Positions 1 through 8,198 of a stretch of 64,000 bases of DNA are shown here, piece by piece (position 1 is the stretch's first letter; each line of letters opens with the position of its first letter). The notes under the pieces were generated by a model. That model ran no database searches. It was not told the DNA's origin and worked only from the letters and a program-made list of their open reading frames with translations. This DNA comes from Haladaptatus sp. QDMS2 (GTDB lineage: Archaea > Halobacteriota > Halobacteria > Halobacteriales > Halococcaceae), in assembly GCF_029338295.1 (NCBI RefSeq), contig NZ_CP119791.1, positions 1,736,001-1,800,000 of the forward strand, given 5' to 3'. The position numbers and the translations under genes are program-made.

Positions 1-14
1 GCAGGTTTTACCAG

Positions 15-335
15 TCAGTTCGTGCCGTCGGTCGGCGTTTCGGCGGCCGGTTCTGCATCCGATGCCGCCGATTCAGCGACCGTCTTCTCTTCCTCTTCGA
101 CGGCGGCCTCCGCGAGCAGTTCGTCCACGTCGAGGCCCTGTTTCTCCGCCAACGCGGCGAGAATGACCTGCTGGCGCTCGATAGTCGCTTCCATCGAATC
201 GACCTTCTCGCCGGTCGTCTCGACCTGCGCCCGGAGCGCCTGAATCTGCTCGCGCAATTCGTTCAGCCGTCGGTAGAGTTCCTCTGCTGTGTCCGCAACC
301 TTCTGGAGTTTCTTTGCAGTTCCGCCAAGTCCCAT
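15..335 (-). CDS. Small acidic coiled-coil protein, haloarchaeal (DUF5798-like)
   Basis: 106 residues. The N-terminus MGLGGTAKKLQKV is followed by a heptad-rich helix (about residues 10-65, many Glu/Gln/Leu) that should form a coiled coil. The last 35 residues are a disordered Glu/Ala/Thr tail. It has no signal peptide, membrane segment or catalytic motif. It resembles the haloarchaeal DUF5798 family as I remember it; function is unknown. The acidic tail is typical of salt-adapted cytosolic proteins. It is the first gene of the window and reads leftwards, so its downstream neighbours are not visible. Confidence 0.8.
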   Translation of the reverse strand: MGLGGTAKKLQKVADTAEELYRRLNELREQIQALRAQVETTGEKVDSMEATIERQQVILAALAEKQGLDVDELLAEAAVEEEEKTVAESAASDAEPAAETPTDGTN

Positions 336-384
336 GCCCGGGCGTTTGGGGCGAGGCTACGTGTGCGTTGCGGCTTTCGCTGGC

Positions 385-786
385 TTACTCGTCGGGGTAG
401 GACTCAAGCGGAAGCCGGTCGAGACCAACTGTGTCGTAGTCTTTTTCACTGGACAATACTGCTCCACCTCCGGTCGCAGCCATCCCGGCGTGAAGTGCAT
501 CGAACGGCGTCATGTGGTGCTCCTCAAGAAAGCTTGCAGCGGCGAGAACCGCTTCTTCGTGTTCCACAGGTCGAATCGGTACCAATTCGAGAAGGTTTGC
601 GATTGCACGTGGGGCATCAATCTCGTAGGCTGACTGTTCCCGGTCGTAGAAGAGCACCAGTACCTCTGCATAGGCTAAGATTGACGTGTGAATGTCTTCT
701 CGGTCATCGAGCGCTTGAAGAGCCGACGCTTGGAGCCAGTCTTCGTCCTTGATGAGTGCCGTCAGAAAATCCGTTTCGACGTACAC
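385..786 (-). CDS. vapC: PIN-domain RNase, VapC-type toxin
   Basis: 133 residues, the normal length for a single PIN domain. Acidic residues expected of the metal-binding nuclease site are present: Asp in METDF-like MYVETDFL near the N-terminus, Glu in AYAEVLV (about residue 40), Asp in PFDALHAG (about 95) and Asp in SSEKDYD (about 115). It lies 3 nt downstream of an AbrB-fold gene, the usual antitoxin-toxin order. By family knowledge VapC toxins cleave RNA, often tRNA, and are held inactive by VapB; the target here cannot be read from sequence. Base composition is lower in G+C than the neighbours, which fits a mobile module. Confidence 0.85.
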   Translation of the reverse strand: MYVETDFLTALIKDEDWLQASALQALDDREDIHTSILAYAEVLVLFYDREQSAYEIDAPRAIANLLELVPIRPVEHEEAVLAAASFLEEHHMTPFDALHAGMAATGGGAVLSSEKDYDTVGLDRLPLESYPDE

Positions 787-789
787 TGG

Positions 790-1056
790 TCAGTCCTTTC
801 GCCCTTTGGAACGCGTTTTTTCCTCTGCTTGTACCTCTTCGTCGATGCACTTTCGCGCAGTCTTTTTCAATTGACCCGCATCCTCGCCTTCGAAGGCGTC
901 ACCGACCGCCTCGCGGATCCCTTGAAGTGGGTCGTCATCGACAGGGAACAGCGCGACGTGGCTTGGGAGTTCGACAATGCGGTACTTGTCTCCGAATCGT
1001 TCGCGCACGGCTTTTGGGAGGTAGATGCGACCGCGCTCGTCGGTGGATTTCGACAT
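790..1056 (-). CDS. vapB: AbrB/SpoVT-fold antitoxin, VapB-type
   Basis: 88 residues. The N-terminal half (MSKSTDERGRIYLPKAVRERFGD) is a swapped-hairpin AbrB DNA-binding domain of the MazE/VapB kind. The C-terminal half is charged and probably disordered, as expected of the part that wraps the toxin. It ends 3 nt before the PIN gene, so the two are co-transcribed. Such antitoxins normally repress their own promoter. An A/T-rich stretch just upstream (about 1078-1095) is the likely promoter and operator area. Confidence 0.85.
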   Translation of the reverse strand: MSKSTDERGRIYLPKAVRERFGDKYRIVELPSHVALFPVDDDPLQGIREAVGDAFEGEDAGQLKKTARKCIDEEVQAEEKTRSKGRKD

Positions 1057-1228
1057 CCTTGTACAGAGTACTACGGGAAAATATTAAAAATTTCCCACGG
1101 GTTCGAAAATACTCCCGTACCAATCTGTTTTCGGTCAGGGACACTTCGAAGTGCGTATCAATTTGCCCAAATCGAACGCGTGTCGCTAGAACGGGGCGTT
1201 TAATTCGATTCCCCGACAACTCCCGGCA

Positions 1229-1678
1229 ATGGCAGAGGAACCGACCGTCAGTACCCCCGCCCCCGTGCTCGGTATCGTGGCAGATGTCGCCGTCCTCGTG
1301 GCGATAGTTGTCCCCTATCTCATCGTCCCGGAGAGCGCCTACTCCGGACTCACAGTGTACTACACGAGCGGCCTCGCCGGGGTGTTCGGCGCGGCCGGGT
1401 TCGCACTCGTCACGCTCATCGCGTTCGCTGCGGGCTACAAGAACCGCACCGAGCCGGTGACCGTCGCCGGGGCGACCATCGCGCTCGGCGTGTTCATGGT
1501 CGTGCTCACGTTGCTGTGGGCGCTCGCGGTTCCCGCGGACGTGATTGGAAGCATCGCCACGCTCGAGAGTTCGCTTGCAGCCACGTTGATGGAGAATCAT
1601 CGTTGGCTCATCCTCCTGTTCTCGCTCGGCGTCCCCGCGAGCGGGGTGTGGTATGCCCGCGCCCTCAAGTTGTTTTAA
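1229..1678 (+). CDS. Four-helix membrane protein, haloarchaeal (DUF7548-like)
   Basis: 149 residues with about four hydrophobic segments (roughly residues 12-32, 46-68, 78-102 and 124-145) joined by short loops. No transporter signature or catalytic motif is visible. It resembles a haloarchaeal family of unknown function that I recall as DUF7548. It stands alone, divergent from the toxin-antitoxin pair and upstream of the SRP RNA. Confidence 0.75.
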   Translation: MAEEPTVSTPAPVLGIVADVAVLVAIVVPYLIVPESAYSGLTVYYTSGLAGVFGAAGFALVTLIAFAAGYKNRTEPVTVAGATIALGVFMVVLTLLWALAVPADVIGSIATLESSLAATLMENHRWLILLFSLGVPASGVWYARALKLF

Positions 1679-1697
1679 CGCAGGGGAGTCGAAAGGC

Positions 1698-1705
1698 CCT
1701 TAAGC
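1698..1705 (+). promoter_or_regulatory. TATA-type promoter of the SRP RNA
   Basis: The sequence ccttaagc lies about 27 bp before the predicted 5' end of the SRP RNA, the normal archaeal TATA-to-start distance. No other gene begins nearby on this strand. Assigned by position and composition only. Confidence 0.45.
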
Positions 1706-1731
1706 CGCAACCGGATATCTGGTAACTGGAC

Positions 1732-2036
1732 TAGGTCGGGCAGTTAGGCCCTGCTCGTCACCCACGCTATGGTCTTTAGTGGGGACCGAACAGCGGGCGC
1801 GTCCGGTCAGACCGGCACGGGCCCCGGGAGCCAACGTAGAAGCCTCGTCCTTCGGGGACAGCGGTCCACCGGCGAACGTCTGCAGGGACGTCACGCCGTG
1901 GTTAATCGCGAGCAACCCGTCAGGCGCGGAAGCGAGCAGCGAACTCGCGGACACCTGTCGCTCGAAGGGGTGCGGGGTGGAGGCGGCAACCGGGATTCCC
2001 CGTGCCGGAACGCCGGGCAAGCCCGTCCGTCCGCAT
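1732..2036 (+). ncRNA. ffs: Signal recognition particle 7S RNA
   Basis: About 305 nt of GC-rich, highly structured, non-coding sequence. The universally conserved helix 8 core is at 1925-1940, with GGAAG and AGCAGC separated by two bases, followed by gaac and then cgaagggg opposite it. The first bases (ctaggtcgggc) can pair with the last (gcccgtccg, about 2021-2030), giving the closed 5'/3' helix 1 of archaeal SRP RNA. The RNA scaffolds SRP19 and SRP54 and targets ribosomes making membrane or secreted proteins. Ends are estimated to within about 5 nt. Confidence 0.92.
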
Positions 2037-2143
2037 TCATATCTCATTCACGTTTTTGAGCCGTGGCTGTGGTCCTGCTTTCCAATATCTGCACAGCGCA
2101 ACCGCTCATCACGCGATAAACCGAAAGAACTAGTCGGTTACAG

Positions 2144-2188
2144 AGATTCGAGGAGAAAGCCCACGACTTCAGTCGTTGGAGGAAGTCA
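2144..2188 (+). mobile_element. Scar resembling the right end of an IS200/IS605-type element
   Basis: The segment gattcgaggagaaagcccac..., with an imperfect 8-bp stem (cccacgac / gtcgttgg, 7 of 8 pairs) and the tail ggaggaagtca, matches the consensus I remember for the 3' end of haloarchaeal TnpB-bearing IS200/IS605 elements. No tnpB reading frame is attached, so it is a remnant. Its last bases (tca) supply the stop codon of the mscS gene on the other strand. Confidence 0.5.
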
Positions 2189-3058
2189 GTGTTCGACTGC
2201 GCCGAAGTCAGAGCCGTCCTGGAGCATGACCGTTCCAGAGAGGTCGCGCTGTGGGTACGGAATCTCGATTCCCTCGGCGTCGAACCGTTTCTTGACGTTC
2301 GTGACGTACTCCCCACGCGTCTTCACGAAGTCGGCGCGACTCGGATTGTCGATCCAGATGCGCGACTGGAGGCCGACGTAGGAGTCCGCGAGTTCCGTGA
2401 GCCGGACGGATGGCTCCGGGTTGGCCATGATACCCTCGTGTTTCTCTGCTTCCTCCATGATAATCTTCGTCGCGAGGTCAATGTCGTCGTCGTAGCCGAT
2501 GCCGAAGACGAACTTGAGGCGGAGTTTGCTCTTCGCGACGGGGTTCTTGATGACCCCGTCGGTCAGCGTTGAGTTCGGGACGGTGAGCAGTTCGTTGTCG
2601 AAGGTGCGCACTCGGCTGACCCGGAGGCTGATGTCTTCGACGATGCCCGAATAGCTGTCCCACTCGATCCAGTCGCCGATGCGGAACGGCTTGTCCGTGT
2701 AGATGAAGATGCCCGCGACGAAGTTCTTGATGACGTCCTGCATCGCGAACCCGATGGCGAGCGTCGCGGCCGCCGCGATGGTTGCGAGCGAGGTGAGCAG
2801 GTTTCCGAACCCAGCTGCCGCGAACGCCGCAAAGAGCGCGAGGAAGAAGATGAGAATTGCCACAACGCGGGCGAGTGGCTTTCTCGCGTGGTCGTCGAGA
2901 CCCCGGCGCTTTACCAGTCGCTCGAAAATCGGGGTGAGGATGACCTGCCCGATGAGGAAGACGACGAGGAACGCGCCGATGAAGAAAACGATTTGTGCCG
3001 CATACTGGCCGTAGGTGTTCCCAAGTAGTTCGTTAAAAATTGGAATCTCTGGTGCCAT
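2186..3058 (-). CDS. mscS: MscS-family mechanosensitive channel
   Basis: 290 residues. Three N-terminal membrane segments (about residues 18-42, 60-85, 88-110) end in the pore-lining TM3 with Ala/Gly-rich packing and the family motif IGFAMQDVIKNFVAGIFI. A cytosolic beta domain follows (DWIEW..., VPNSTLTDGVIKN) and then the alpha/beta cage. It releases solutes on hypo-osmotic shock, an obvious need in a halophile. Its start codon abuts the stop of yhbY, so the two are translated in series. The final residues (GAVEH) and stop coincide with an insertion-sequence scar, so the original C-terminus may have been longer. Confidence 0.92.
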   Translation of the reverse strand: MAPEIPIFNELLGNTYGQYAAQIVFFIGAFLVVFLIGQVILTPIFERLVKRRGLDDHARKPLARVVAILIFFLALFAAFAAAGFGNLLTSLATIAAAATLAIGFAMQDVIKNFVAGIFIYTDKPFRIGDWIEWDSYSGIVEDISLRVSRVRTFDNELLTVPNSTLTDGVIKNPVAKSKLRLKFVFGIGYDDDIDLATKIIMEEAEKHEGIMANPEPSVRLTELADSYVGLQSRIWIDNPSRADFVKTRGEYVTNVKKRFDAEGIEIPYPQRDLSGTVMLQDGSDFGAVEH

Positions 3059-3304
3059 CTAGTGGAACACCGCTGTGTTCCCGCGCGTGTCTACCACCTC
3101 AGCGCCTGCTTGTTCGGCGAGTGCCGCTGCCATCTCTTCGACGGTCGTCCCCGCTTGCGAAGAGCGGTGGAACTTCACCTTCACCAGTTTGCGGTCCTGG
3201 AGCTGGTCTTTCAGTTCTTCTAAGACGGCGTTCGGGCCGGCCTTGCCGACCCACACGGTTACGTCCACGTCGTGAGCTTCTTTCCGCAGTTCGTGATTGC
3301 TCAT
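3059..3304 (-). CDS. yhbY: YhbY/CRM-domain RNA-binding protein
   Basis: 81 residues, a stand-alone CRM domain. It has the family pattern of an N-terminal helix (ELRKEAHDVDVTVWVGKAG), the GKAG loop that matches the GxxG RNA-binding motif, and VKVKFHR. Bacterial YhbY binds pre-50S particles; archaeal homologues are thought to act in ribosome or RNase P RNA assembly. The gene lies between rnp4 and mscS on the same strand, and pairing with the RNase P subunit gene supports an RNA-processing role. Confidence 0.88.
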   Translation of the reverse strand: MSNHELRKEAHDVDVTVWVGKAGPNAVLEELKDQLQDRKLVKVKFHRSSQAGTTVEEMAAALAEQAGAEVVDTRGNTAVFH

Positions 3305-3402
3305 TAGCTTATGGGCTCTATTGACCGAAGCTATGTGAATATTGAGGTATGAAAGTCGCTTACCGGTACGCTACACCGGGACACACTCACCTAAGAAAGT
3401 TG

Positions 3403-3678
3403 TCAGTACGGGTAGCGTCCGATGTGGCCACAGTCACACGCGATGACGACGTGGCCGTCCCGTAATCTCACGCGCGCGTTGCGCCCGGGGACAAGATACG
3501 TATCACACGCGGGACAGGTGTAGCGTTTGAACTCCCGAGGGAGTCGGAGGCGATTTCGCTCTGCGATGCGACGAGCGAGGCGCACGTATTCGCGCGCTCG
3601 GTCCTCGTGACCTGCTTTGACGGCGTCTCTCGAAAGGTCGTGCAAGCGCGCAATCCGCTCTTCGGCAATCGATGTCAT
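3403..3678 (-). CDS. rnp4: RNase P protein component 4 (Rpp21)
   Basis: 91 residues from the ATG at 3678 (MTSIAEERIARLHDL). A longer frame to 3723 exists but its extra 15 residues are low-complexity. Two N-terminal helices with many Arg are followed by a zinc ribbon, CPAC and CDCGH, which holds the metal. With Rpp29 it forms the specificity-domain-binding half of archaeal RNase P, which removes tRNA 5' leaders. It is the likely first gene of the rnp4-yhbY-mscS group. Confidence 0.9.
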   Translation of the reverse strand: MTSIAEERIARLHDLSRDAVKAGHEDRAREYVRLARRIAERNRLRLPREFKRYTCPACDTYLVPGRNARVRLRDGHVVIACDCGHIGRYPY

Positions 3679-3773
3679 GTACGGAAACGAGGGGTGGGGT
3701 GGGGGGTTTCCGGGGCCGAACACAAAGGAAAGAAAAGCTCCTGTGTTGCCCCAAGCGAAGAAATTCCGTGTTA

Positions 3774-3783
3774 TGTATAAATA
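3774..3783 (+). promoter_or_regulatory. TATA box ahead of the first glycosyltransferase
   Basis: The sequence tgtataaata is a near-ideal archaeal TATA element. Transcription would start near 3800-3808, giving a leader of about 50 nt to the GTG at 3855. A second A/T-rich element, agttaatc (3823-3830), sits about 28 bp before that GTG and could give a leaderless transcript. Confidence 0.55.
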
Positions 3784-3854
3784 GATTCCGATTGAGAGAG
3801 GAATCGACAGTCACGACCGCAACAGTTAATCGACTTCCGTGGGTCGGTTTTGCT

Positions 3855-4907
3855 GTGCGCGCGCTCAACTATCTCGAACTGGAGTCCGCCCTCGCCCGAA
3901 GCGGCATCGGGACGGCGACCGACCAGCAACGCGCAGCCCTCGCAGAGACCGAGGTCGAGGTCATCACCAGCCCCTGGGTCGGTGGCGACCTCGCGCGCGG
4001 GGTGCGGAGCGCGCTCTACGGTGGGCCGCTGCTCGAATCGGTGGACCTCGTCCACTTGAACACCATCGGCCCCGTCTCGCTCGCGCTCGCGAGGCGCGCG
4101 AAGTCCCAGGGTGTACCGCTCATCCTCCACGCCCACACGACGGGCGAAGACTTCGCGGAGAGTTTCCGCGGCTCGACGCTCGCCGCCCCAGTGCTCGCGC
4201 GGTACCTCAAGTGGTATTACTCACAAGCTGACCTCGTGCTCTGCCCGAGTGAGTTCACGAGAGGAATCCTCGAATCGTACCCCGTGAACGCCCCAATTCG
4301 GCCGGTCACGAACGGGGTGGACATCGACGCGCTCTCGGGTCACGACCAGCTTCGTGAGGAATACCGCGACCGCTACGACCTGGAGGGGATGGTCGTCTTC
4401 GCCGTCGGCAGCGTCTTCGAGCGAAAGGGCCTGACCACCTTCTGTGAACTCGCCCAGGAGACCGACTACGACTTCGCCTGGTTCGGCACCTACGACACTG
4501 GCCCGCAGGCGAGCGAAACCGTCACGCGGTGGGTGACCGACCCACCTGAAAACGTCACTTTCACCGGGTGGGTGGACGACATTCGCGGCGCGTACGGCGC
4601 GGGCGACGTCTACCTGTTCCCGACCAAAAACGAGAATCAGGGCATCGCCGTCTTAGAAGCGATGGCCTGTGGGAAGGTCGTCGTCCTCAGTGACATTCCC
4701 GTGTTCAACGAGTTCTACACCGACGGCGAGGACTGCCTCATGTGCTCGACACAGGCGGAGTTCCGCGAGGCTCTTGACAGGTTGTCGAACAACCCCGAAC
4801 TCAGAGAAAAACTCGGTGAGAACGCCAGACAGACCGCTGCGGAGCACGGTCTGGACCGCGTCGGAGACGAGCTGCTTTCAATCTACCGTGATGTCACAAA
4901 CCATTAA
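3855..4907 (+). CDS. GT4-type glycosyltransferase
   Basis: 350 residues from GTG 3855 (V/M-RALNYLELESALARSGIG), which matches how relatives start. The frame is open back to 3672 but that stretch is Cys/Arg-rich and not protein-like. It has a GT-B fold: N-terminal Rossmann half with LILHAHTTGED, the linker PVTNGVD, and the C-terminal nucleotide-sugar site with the EX7E motif in ENQGIAVLEAMACGKVVV (about residues 265-282). It transfers a sugar from a nucleotide donor with retention of configuration; substrate unknown. A second GT4 gene follows after 24 bp, so the pair probably builds one glycolipid or glycan. Confidence 0.85.
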   Translation: MRALNYLELESALARSGIGTATDQQRAALAETEVEVITSPWVGGDLARGVRSALYGGPLLESVDLVHLNTIGPVSLALARRAKSQGVPLILHAHTTGEDFAESFRGSTLAAPVLARYLKWYYSQADLVLCPSEFTRGILESYPVNAPIRPVTNGVDIDALSGHDQLREEYRDRYDLEGMVVFAVGSVFERKGLTTFCELAQETDYDFAWFGTYDTGPQASETVTRWVTDPPENVTFTGWVDDIRGAYGAGDVYLFPTKNENQGIAVLEAMACGKVVVLSDIPVFNEFYTDGEDCLMCSTQAEFREALDRLSNNPELREKLGENARQTAAEHGLDRVGDELLSIYRDVTNH

Positions 4908-4931
4908 GTCTCGCCTGAACAAGGGTGTCGA

Positions 4932-6056
4932 ATGATGCCCCGGGTCGCCGCGTTCACCGACACCTACCTGCCGACGGTAAATGGTGTCACCTACACCGTA
5001 AAGACGTGGCGTGAGCGGTGGCAAGCACGGGGCGGTCGAATGGACATCGTCTTCCCGCGTGCGAGTGGCTACAGCCCCGAACAGGGCGAGTACGCGGTTC
5101 GGAGCCTCCCGTTTCCGTTTTACGACGGCTTCTACCTCGGTACGCCGTCGGTTCCGGCGGCCGTCGAAGACGTGGATATCGTCCACGCGCACACGCCGTT
5201 CGCACTCGGCCTCGGTGCGCTCAGACTGGCCCGCGACCTCGAGGCCCCGTTCATCACGTCCTATCACACGCCGACGAGCGAGTACGCAGAGTATCTCGCC
5301 CAGCGTGAGTTTCTCTCGAACGGTCTCGGCCGAATCGCCGAATCCTACGAACGCTGGTTCTTCGGGCAGGCGAACACCGTCCTCGTCCCGAGCAAGGACA
5401 CCAAACGTCACCTCACTGACGGAGTGGGCATCGAGACGCGCGTCGAAGTCGTGCCGAACGGCGTGGACATCGAAACCTTCCGTCCCACCGATGGCGAGGA
5501 GTTTCGCCGAAAACACGACATCGACGAGGACCGCCTGCTCGTCGGCTACACCGGTCGCCACGGCTTCGAGAAGTCGCTCGGTTCGATTCTCGACGCAGTT
5601 GCGGACCTCGACTACGACGTGACGGTGGTGTTCGGCGGCGACGGCCCCGCCCGCGAGACGCTCGAAGCGCGCGCCGCGGACATGGCCATGGACATTCGAT
5701 TCCTCGGCTTCCTCGACCGTGAGGACCTGCCCGCCTTCTACGCGGCCCTCGACGTGTTCGCCTTCCCGAGTCCGGTCGAGACGCAGGGCATCGTCGCACT
5801 CGAAGCCAACGCCGCAGGAACACCAGTGGTGGCGGTGAACGCCGGTGCACTCGCGGACACCGTCGTCGACGGCGAGAACGGCTACCACTTCGAACCGGGG
5901 GACATCGCGGGGTTCAGAGACGGCATCGAGCGCGCACTCGCGAACCGCGAGGCGCTGAGCAAAAATTGTGTTGCTCGCCGCGACGAGATTAGCGTCGAGG
6001 CGGCGGTCGACCAACTGCTAGATATCTACGAGCGCGAACTCGCTCAGTACTCGTAG
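4932..6056 (+). CDS. GT4-type glycosyltransferase, second of pair
   Basis: 374 residues. The N-terminus AAFTDTYLPTVNGVTYTVKTW and the segment ITSYHTPTSEYAEYL resemble glycosyltransferases acting on lipid acceptors (diacylglycerol glucosyltransferase or PimA type). VVPNGVDIETF is the domain linker, and the donor site carries EX7E in ETQGIVALEANAAGTPVV. By analogy it may glycosylate archaeol or another polyprenyl or lipid acceptor; the acceptor is inference. It overlaps the convergent hydroxyacyl-CoA dehydrogenase gene by 13 bp at its 3' end. Confidence 0.85.
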   Translation: MMPRVAAFTDTYLPTVNGVTYTVKTWRERWQARGGRMDIVFPRASGYSPEQGEYAVRSLPFPFYDGFYLGTPSVPAAVEDVDIVHAHTPFALGLGALRLARDLEAPFITSYHTPTSEYAEYLAQREFLSNGLGRIAESYERWFFGQANTVLVPSKDTKRHLTDGVGIETRVEVVPNGVDIETFRPTDGEEFRRKHDIDEDRLLVGYTGRHGFEKSLGSILDAVADLDYDVTVVFGGDGPARETLEARAADMAMDIRFLGFLDREDLPAFYAALDVFAFPSPVETQGIVALEANAAGTPVVAVNAGALADTVVDGENGYHFEPGDIAGFRDGIERALANREALSKNCVARRDEISVEAAVDQLLDIYERELAQYS

Positions 6057-6901
6057 AAGCCCTTCCCCGTCTTCTTGCCGAGGTCGCCGGCGTCGACTTT
6101 GCGCTTCAGGAGATACGCCGGCTTGTAGCGTTCGCCGAGTTCCTCGAACAGCGTCTCGGTCGCGTGCAGGCAGATGTCGAGGCCGATGTGGTCTGCGAGT
6201 TCGAGGGGGCCCATCGGGACGTTCGTCCCGAGTTTCATTCCCTTGTCGATGTCTTCTTTCGTGCCGACACCCTCGTCGTAAGCCCGAATACCCTCGTTGA
6301 GCCACGGCATGAGAATGCGGTTGGTGACGAAGCCGGGTTTGTCGTCGGATTCCCACGTTTCCTTGCCAAGTTTTTCGGAGAGGTCGTGGGCGAGTTGGCC
6401 AACGTCGGGGGCGGTCTTCTCACCGATGACGACCTCGACGCCCTTCATGATGGGGACGGGGTTCATGAAGTGGAGGCCGACGACCATCTCTGGGCGTTCG
6501 GTCGCGCTCGCGATGGTCGTAATCGAGAGCGTACTCGTGTTCGTCGCGAGGACGACGTCTTCGGGCATGAGGTCGTCTAAGTCGGCGAAGATGTCCTGTT
6601 TGACCTCCATGTTCTCGACGGCGGCCTCGACGATGAGGTCACACGCAGCGAGGTCGTCGAACTCGGTGGTGCCGGTGATGCGTTCGAGTGTGGCCGTCTT
6701 CTCGTCTTCGCTGAGTTTCTCCTTCGAGACGAAGCGACTGAGCGAGTCGTCGATGGCCCCCATGCCACGTTCGACGAACTCGTCTTTGATATCGCGCATC
6801 ACGACGTCGTACCCGGCCGCCGCGGCGACCTGTGCGATGCCGTTGCCCATCGTTCCCGCGCCAATCACGCCAATCGTGTCGATGTCGTCCATGCCGCGCA
6901 T
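6044..6901 (-). CDS. hbd: 3-hydroxyacyl-CoA dehydrogenase
   Basis: 285 residues. Rossmann NAD site GVIGAGTMGNGIAQVAAAAG at the N-terminus, the catalytic-His region GLHFMNPVPIMKGVEVV (about residue 145), the Asn of VTNRILMPW, and a complete C-terminal dimerisation domain (LELADHIGLDI...GKKTGKGFYEY). It oxidises 3-hydroxyacyl-CoA (or 3-hydroxybutyryl-CoA) to the 3-keto form with NAD in beta-oxidation or butanoyl-CoA metabolism. Length is that of a stand-alone enzyme without a hydratase domain. The start could also be the ATG three codons in (MDDIDTIGV). Confidence 0.93.
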   Translation of the reverse strand: MRGMDDIDTIGVIGAGTMGNGIAQVAAAAGYDVVMRDIKDEFVERGMGAIDDSLSRFVSKEKLSEDEKTATLERITGTTEFDDLAACDLIVEAAVENMEVKQDIFADLDDLMPEDVVLATNTSTLSITTIASATERPEMVVGLHFMNPVPIMKGVEVVIGEKTAPDVGQLAHDLSEKLGKETWESDDKPGFVTNRILMPWLNEGIRAYDEGVGTKEDIDKGMKLGTNVPMGPLELADHIGLDICLHATETLFEELGERYKPAYLLKRKVDAGDLGKKTGKGFYEY

Positions 6902-6992
6902 ACGAGAACGACTCTCGGGAGGGGGTGTAAACGTGCCGGAGTCACAGGGGGTGACTCGCCTGAGCCGGCAGCAATCTCCCCGAATGACATGG

Positions 6993-6999
6993 TTTATAA
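6993..6999 (+). promoter_or_regulatory. TATA box of the gene at 7024
   Basis: The sequence tttataa lies 25 bp before the ATG at 7024, the spacing expected for a leaderless haloarchaeal transcript. Confidence 0.5.
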
Positions 7000-7023
7000 C
7001 ACCGGGATGGACTACGATAACTC

Positions 7024-7338
7024 ATGGCAATGCGAGGGTCGCGCGACCAGTTTCCCGTCCATCGGCAGGTGCCGTTCGACACCGAAACCGCCCATCGATT
7101 GAGCTGTGAACTCGGCGAATATCTCACGACACAGCCGCCTGCAGAACCCCTCGCTACCGTTCGCGACGATGCGGGCCGCGCCGTGACGGTGTACGCCCTG
7201 ACCGAACACTCGTGTGTGGTCAGGTTCAGAACGTCCGTTGGGCATCTGCGATTTTTCGAGGTGCCGCGAGCGGACGTTTCGACCACCATCGACCAGCTTC
7301 GACAGCGTGGCTGGCAGCCAGTCGATTCCGGCGCGTAG
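7024..7338 (+). CDS. Conserved-looking protein of unknown function
   Basis: 104 residues (MAMRGSRDQFPVHRQVPF...). The predicted fold is alternating strands and helices with no membrane segment, signal or metal motif. A TATA box 25 bp upstream and haloarchaeal codon use (G/C at third positions) indicate a real gene. I do not recognise the family. It stands alone between hbd and the aldolase gene. Confidence 0.65.
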   Translation: MAMRGSRDQFPVHRQVPFDTETAHRLSCELGEYLTTQPPAEPLATVRDDAGRAVTVYALTEHSCVVRFRTSVGHLRFFEVPRADVSTTIDQLRQRGWQPVDSGA

Positions 7339-7412
7339 GGGTGTGGGTCGTGGACATACGGCACAATCCGACCCAATAGACTATTAAGCAAAGTCGCCAC
7401 AGTCTTAGGCGT

Positions 7413-8198
7413 ATGATTCCGGTTGACGACTCCCCAATTACCCGGGATGGAAAGTCACTCATTCTCGCGTACGACCACGGTCTCGAACACGGTCCGGTGG
7501 ACTTCACCGACGTTCCAGAGCGGATGGACCCAGAGACGGTGTTCGACATCGCGACCCACGACGCAGTAAGTGCCTTCGCCGTCCAGAAAGGTCTCGCAGA
7601 AGCCTACTACCCATCGTACGAGGACGACGTGAACCTTCTCGTCAAGATGAACGGGACGTCCAACCTCTGGATGGGCGAGCCAGACTCGCCGGTTAACTGC
7701 TCTGTGGACTACGCCGCAGAAATCGGCGCAGACGCCGTTGGCTTTACCGTCTACAGTGGTTCGAACCACGAAGTCGAGATGTTCGAAGAGTTCCGCGACG
7801 TTCAGGAGAAGGCCCGCGAGTACGACCTCCCGGTCGTCATGTGGTCCTACCCACGCGGTCAGGGGCTCAAAAACGACACCTCGCCGAACACCATCGCCTA
7901 CGCCGCCCGCATCGCCCACGAAATCGGCGCGGACATTGCGAAGGTCAAGTACCCCGGCAGTCAAGACGCCATGGAACTCGCCGTCACGGCCGCAGGCGCG
8001 ACGAAAGTCGTCATGAGCGGCGGGTCGAAGACCTCCGACGAGGAGTTCCTGAACACGGTCAACTCCGCGATGAACGCCGGCGCGACGGGGCTCGCCGTGG
8101 GCCGCAACGTCTGGCAGCGCGAAGAACCAGAACACATCTTAGACGCCCTTGGCGACCTCATCTACGAAGGCAAGTCGGTCGACGCCGCACTCGAATGA
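7413..8198 (+). CDS. fba: Class I fructose-bisphosphate aldolase, archaeal (DeoC/FbaB type)
   Basis: 261 residues. The phosphate-binding TIM-barrel features are clear: [11 protein letters not shown] at the first strand, the Schiff-base lysine in IAKVKYPGS (about residue 177), and the phosphate loops [11 protein letters not shown] and GLAVGRNVW. It condenses or splits fructose 1,6-bisphosphate. A related family makes 2-amino-3,7-dideoxyheptulosonate for aromatic synthesis and looks similar. The ATGA overlap with the FBPase gene strongly favours the sugar-phosphate role, in gluconeogenesis. Confidence 0.85.
   Translation: MIPVDDSPITRDGKSLILAYDHGLEHGPVDFTDVPERMDPETVFDIATHDAVSAFAVQKGLAEAYYPSYEDDVNLLVKMNGTSNLWMGEPDSPVNCSVDYAAEIGADAVGFTVYSGSNHEVEMFEEFRDVQEKAREYDLPVVMWSYPRGQGLKNDTSPNTIAYAARIAHEIGADIAKVKYPGSQDAMELAVTAAGATKVVMSGGSKTSDEEFLNTVNSAMNAGATGLAVGRNVWQREEPEHILDALGDLIYEGKSVDAALE

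Noticed and set aside
2044-2316. 90-codon minus-strand frame over the mscS end
   Set aside because: Ser/Arg/Thr-rich shadow overlapping the SRP RNA flank and the channel gene.
4878-6014. 378-codon antisense frame in the second glycosyltransferase
   Set aside because: Same reason; the sense strand has the GT4 EX7E motif.
7841-8194. Upstream extension of the FBPase frame
   Set aside because: Arg/His-rich shadow of the aldolase gene; the ATG overlapping the aldolase stop is the natural start.
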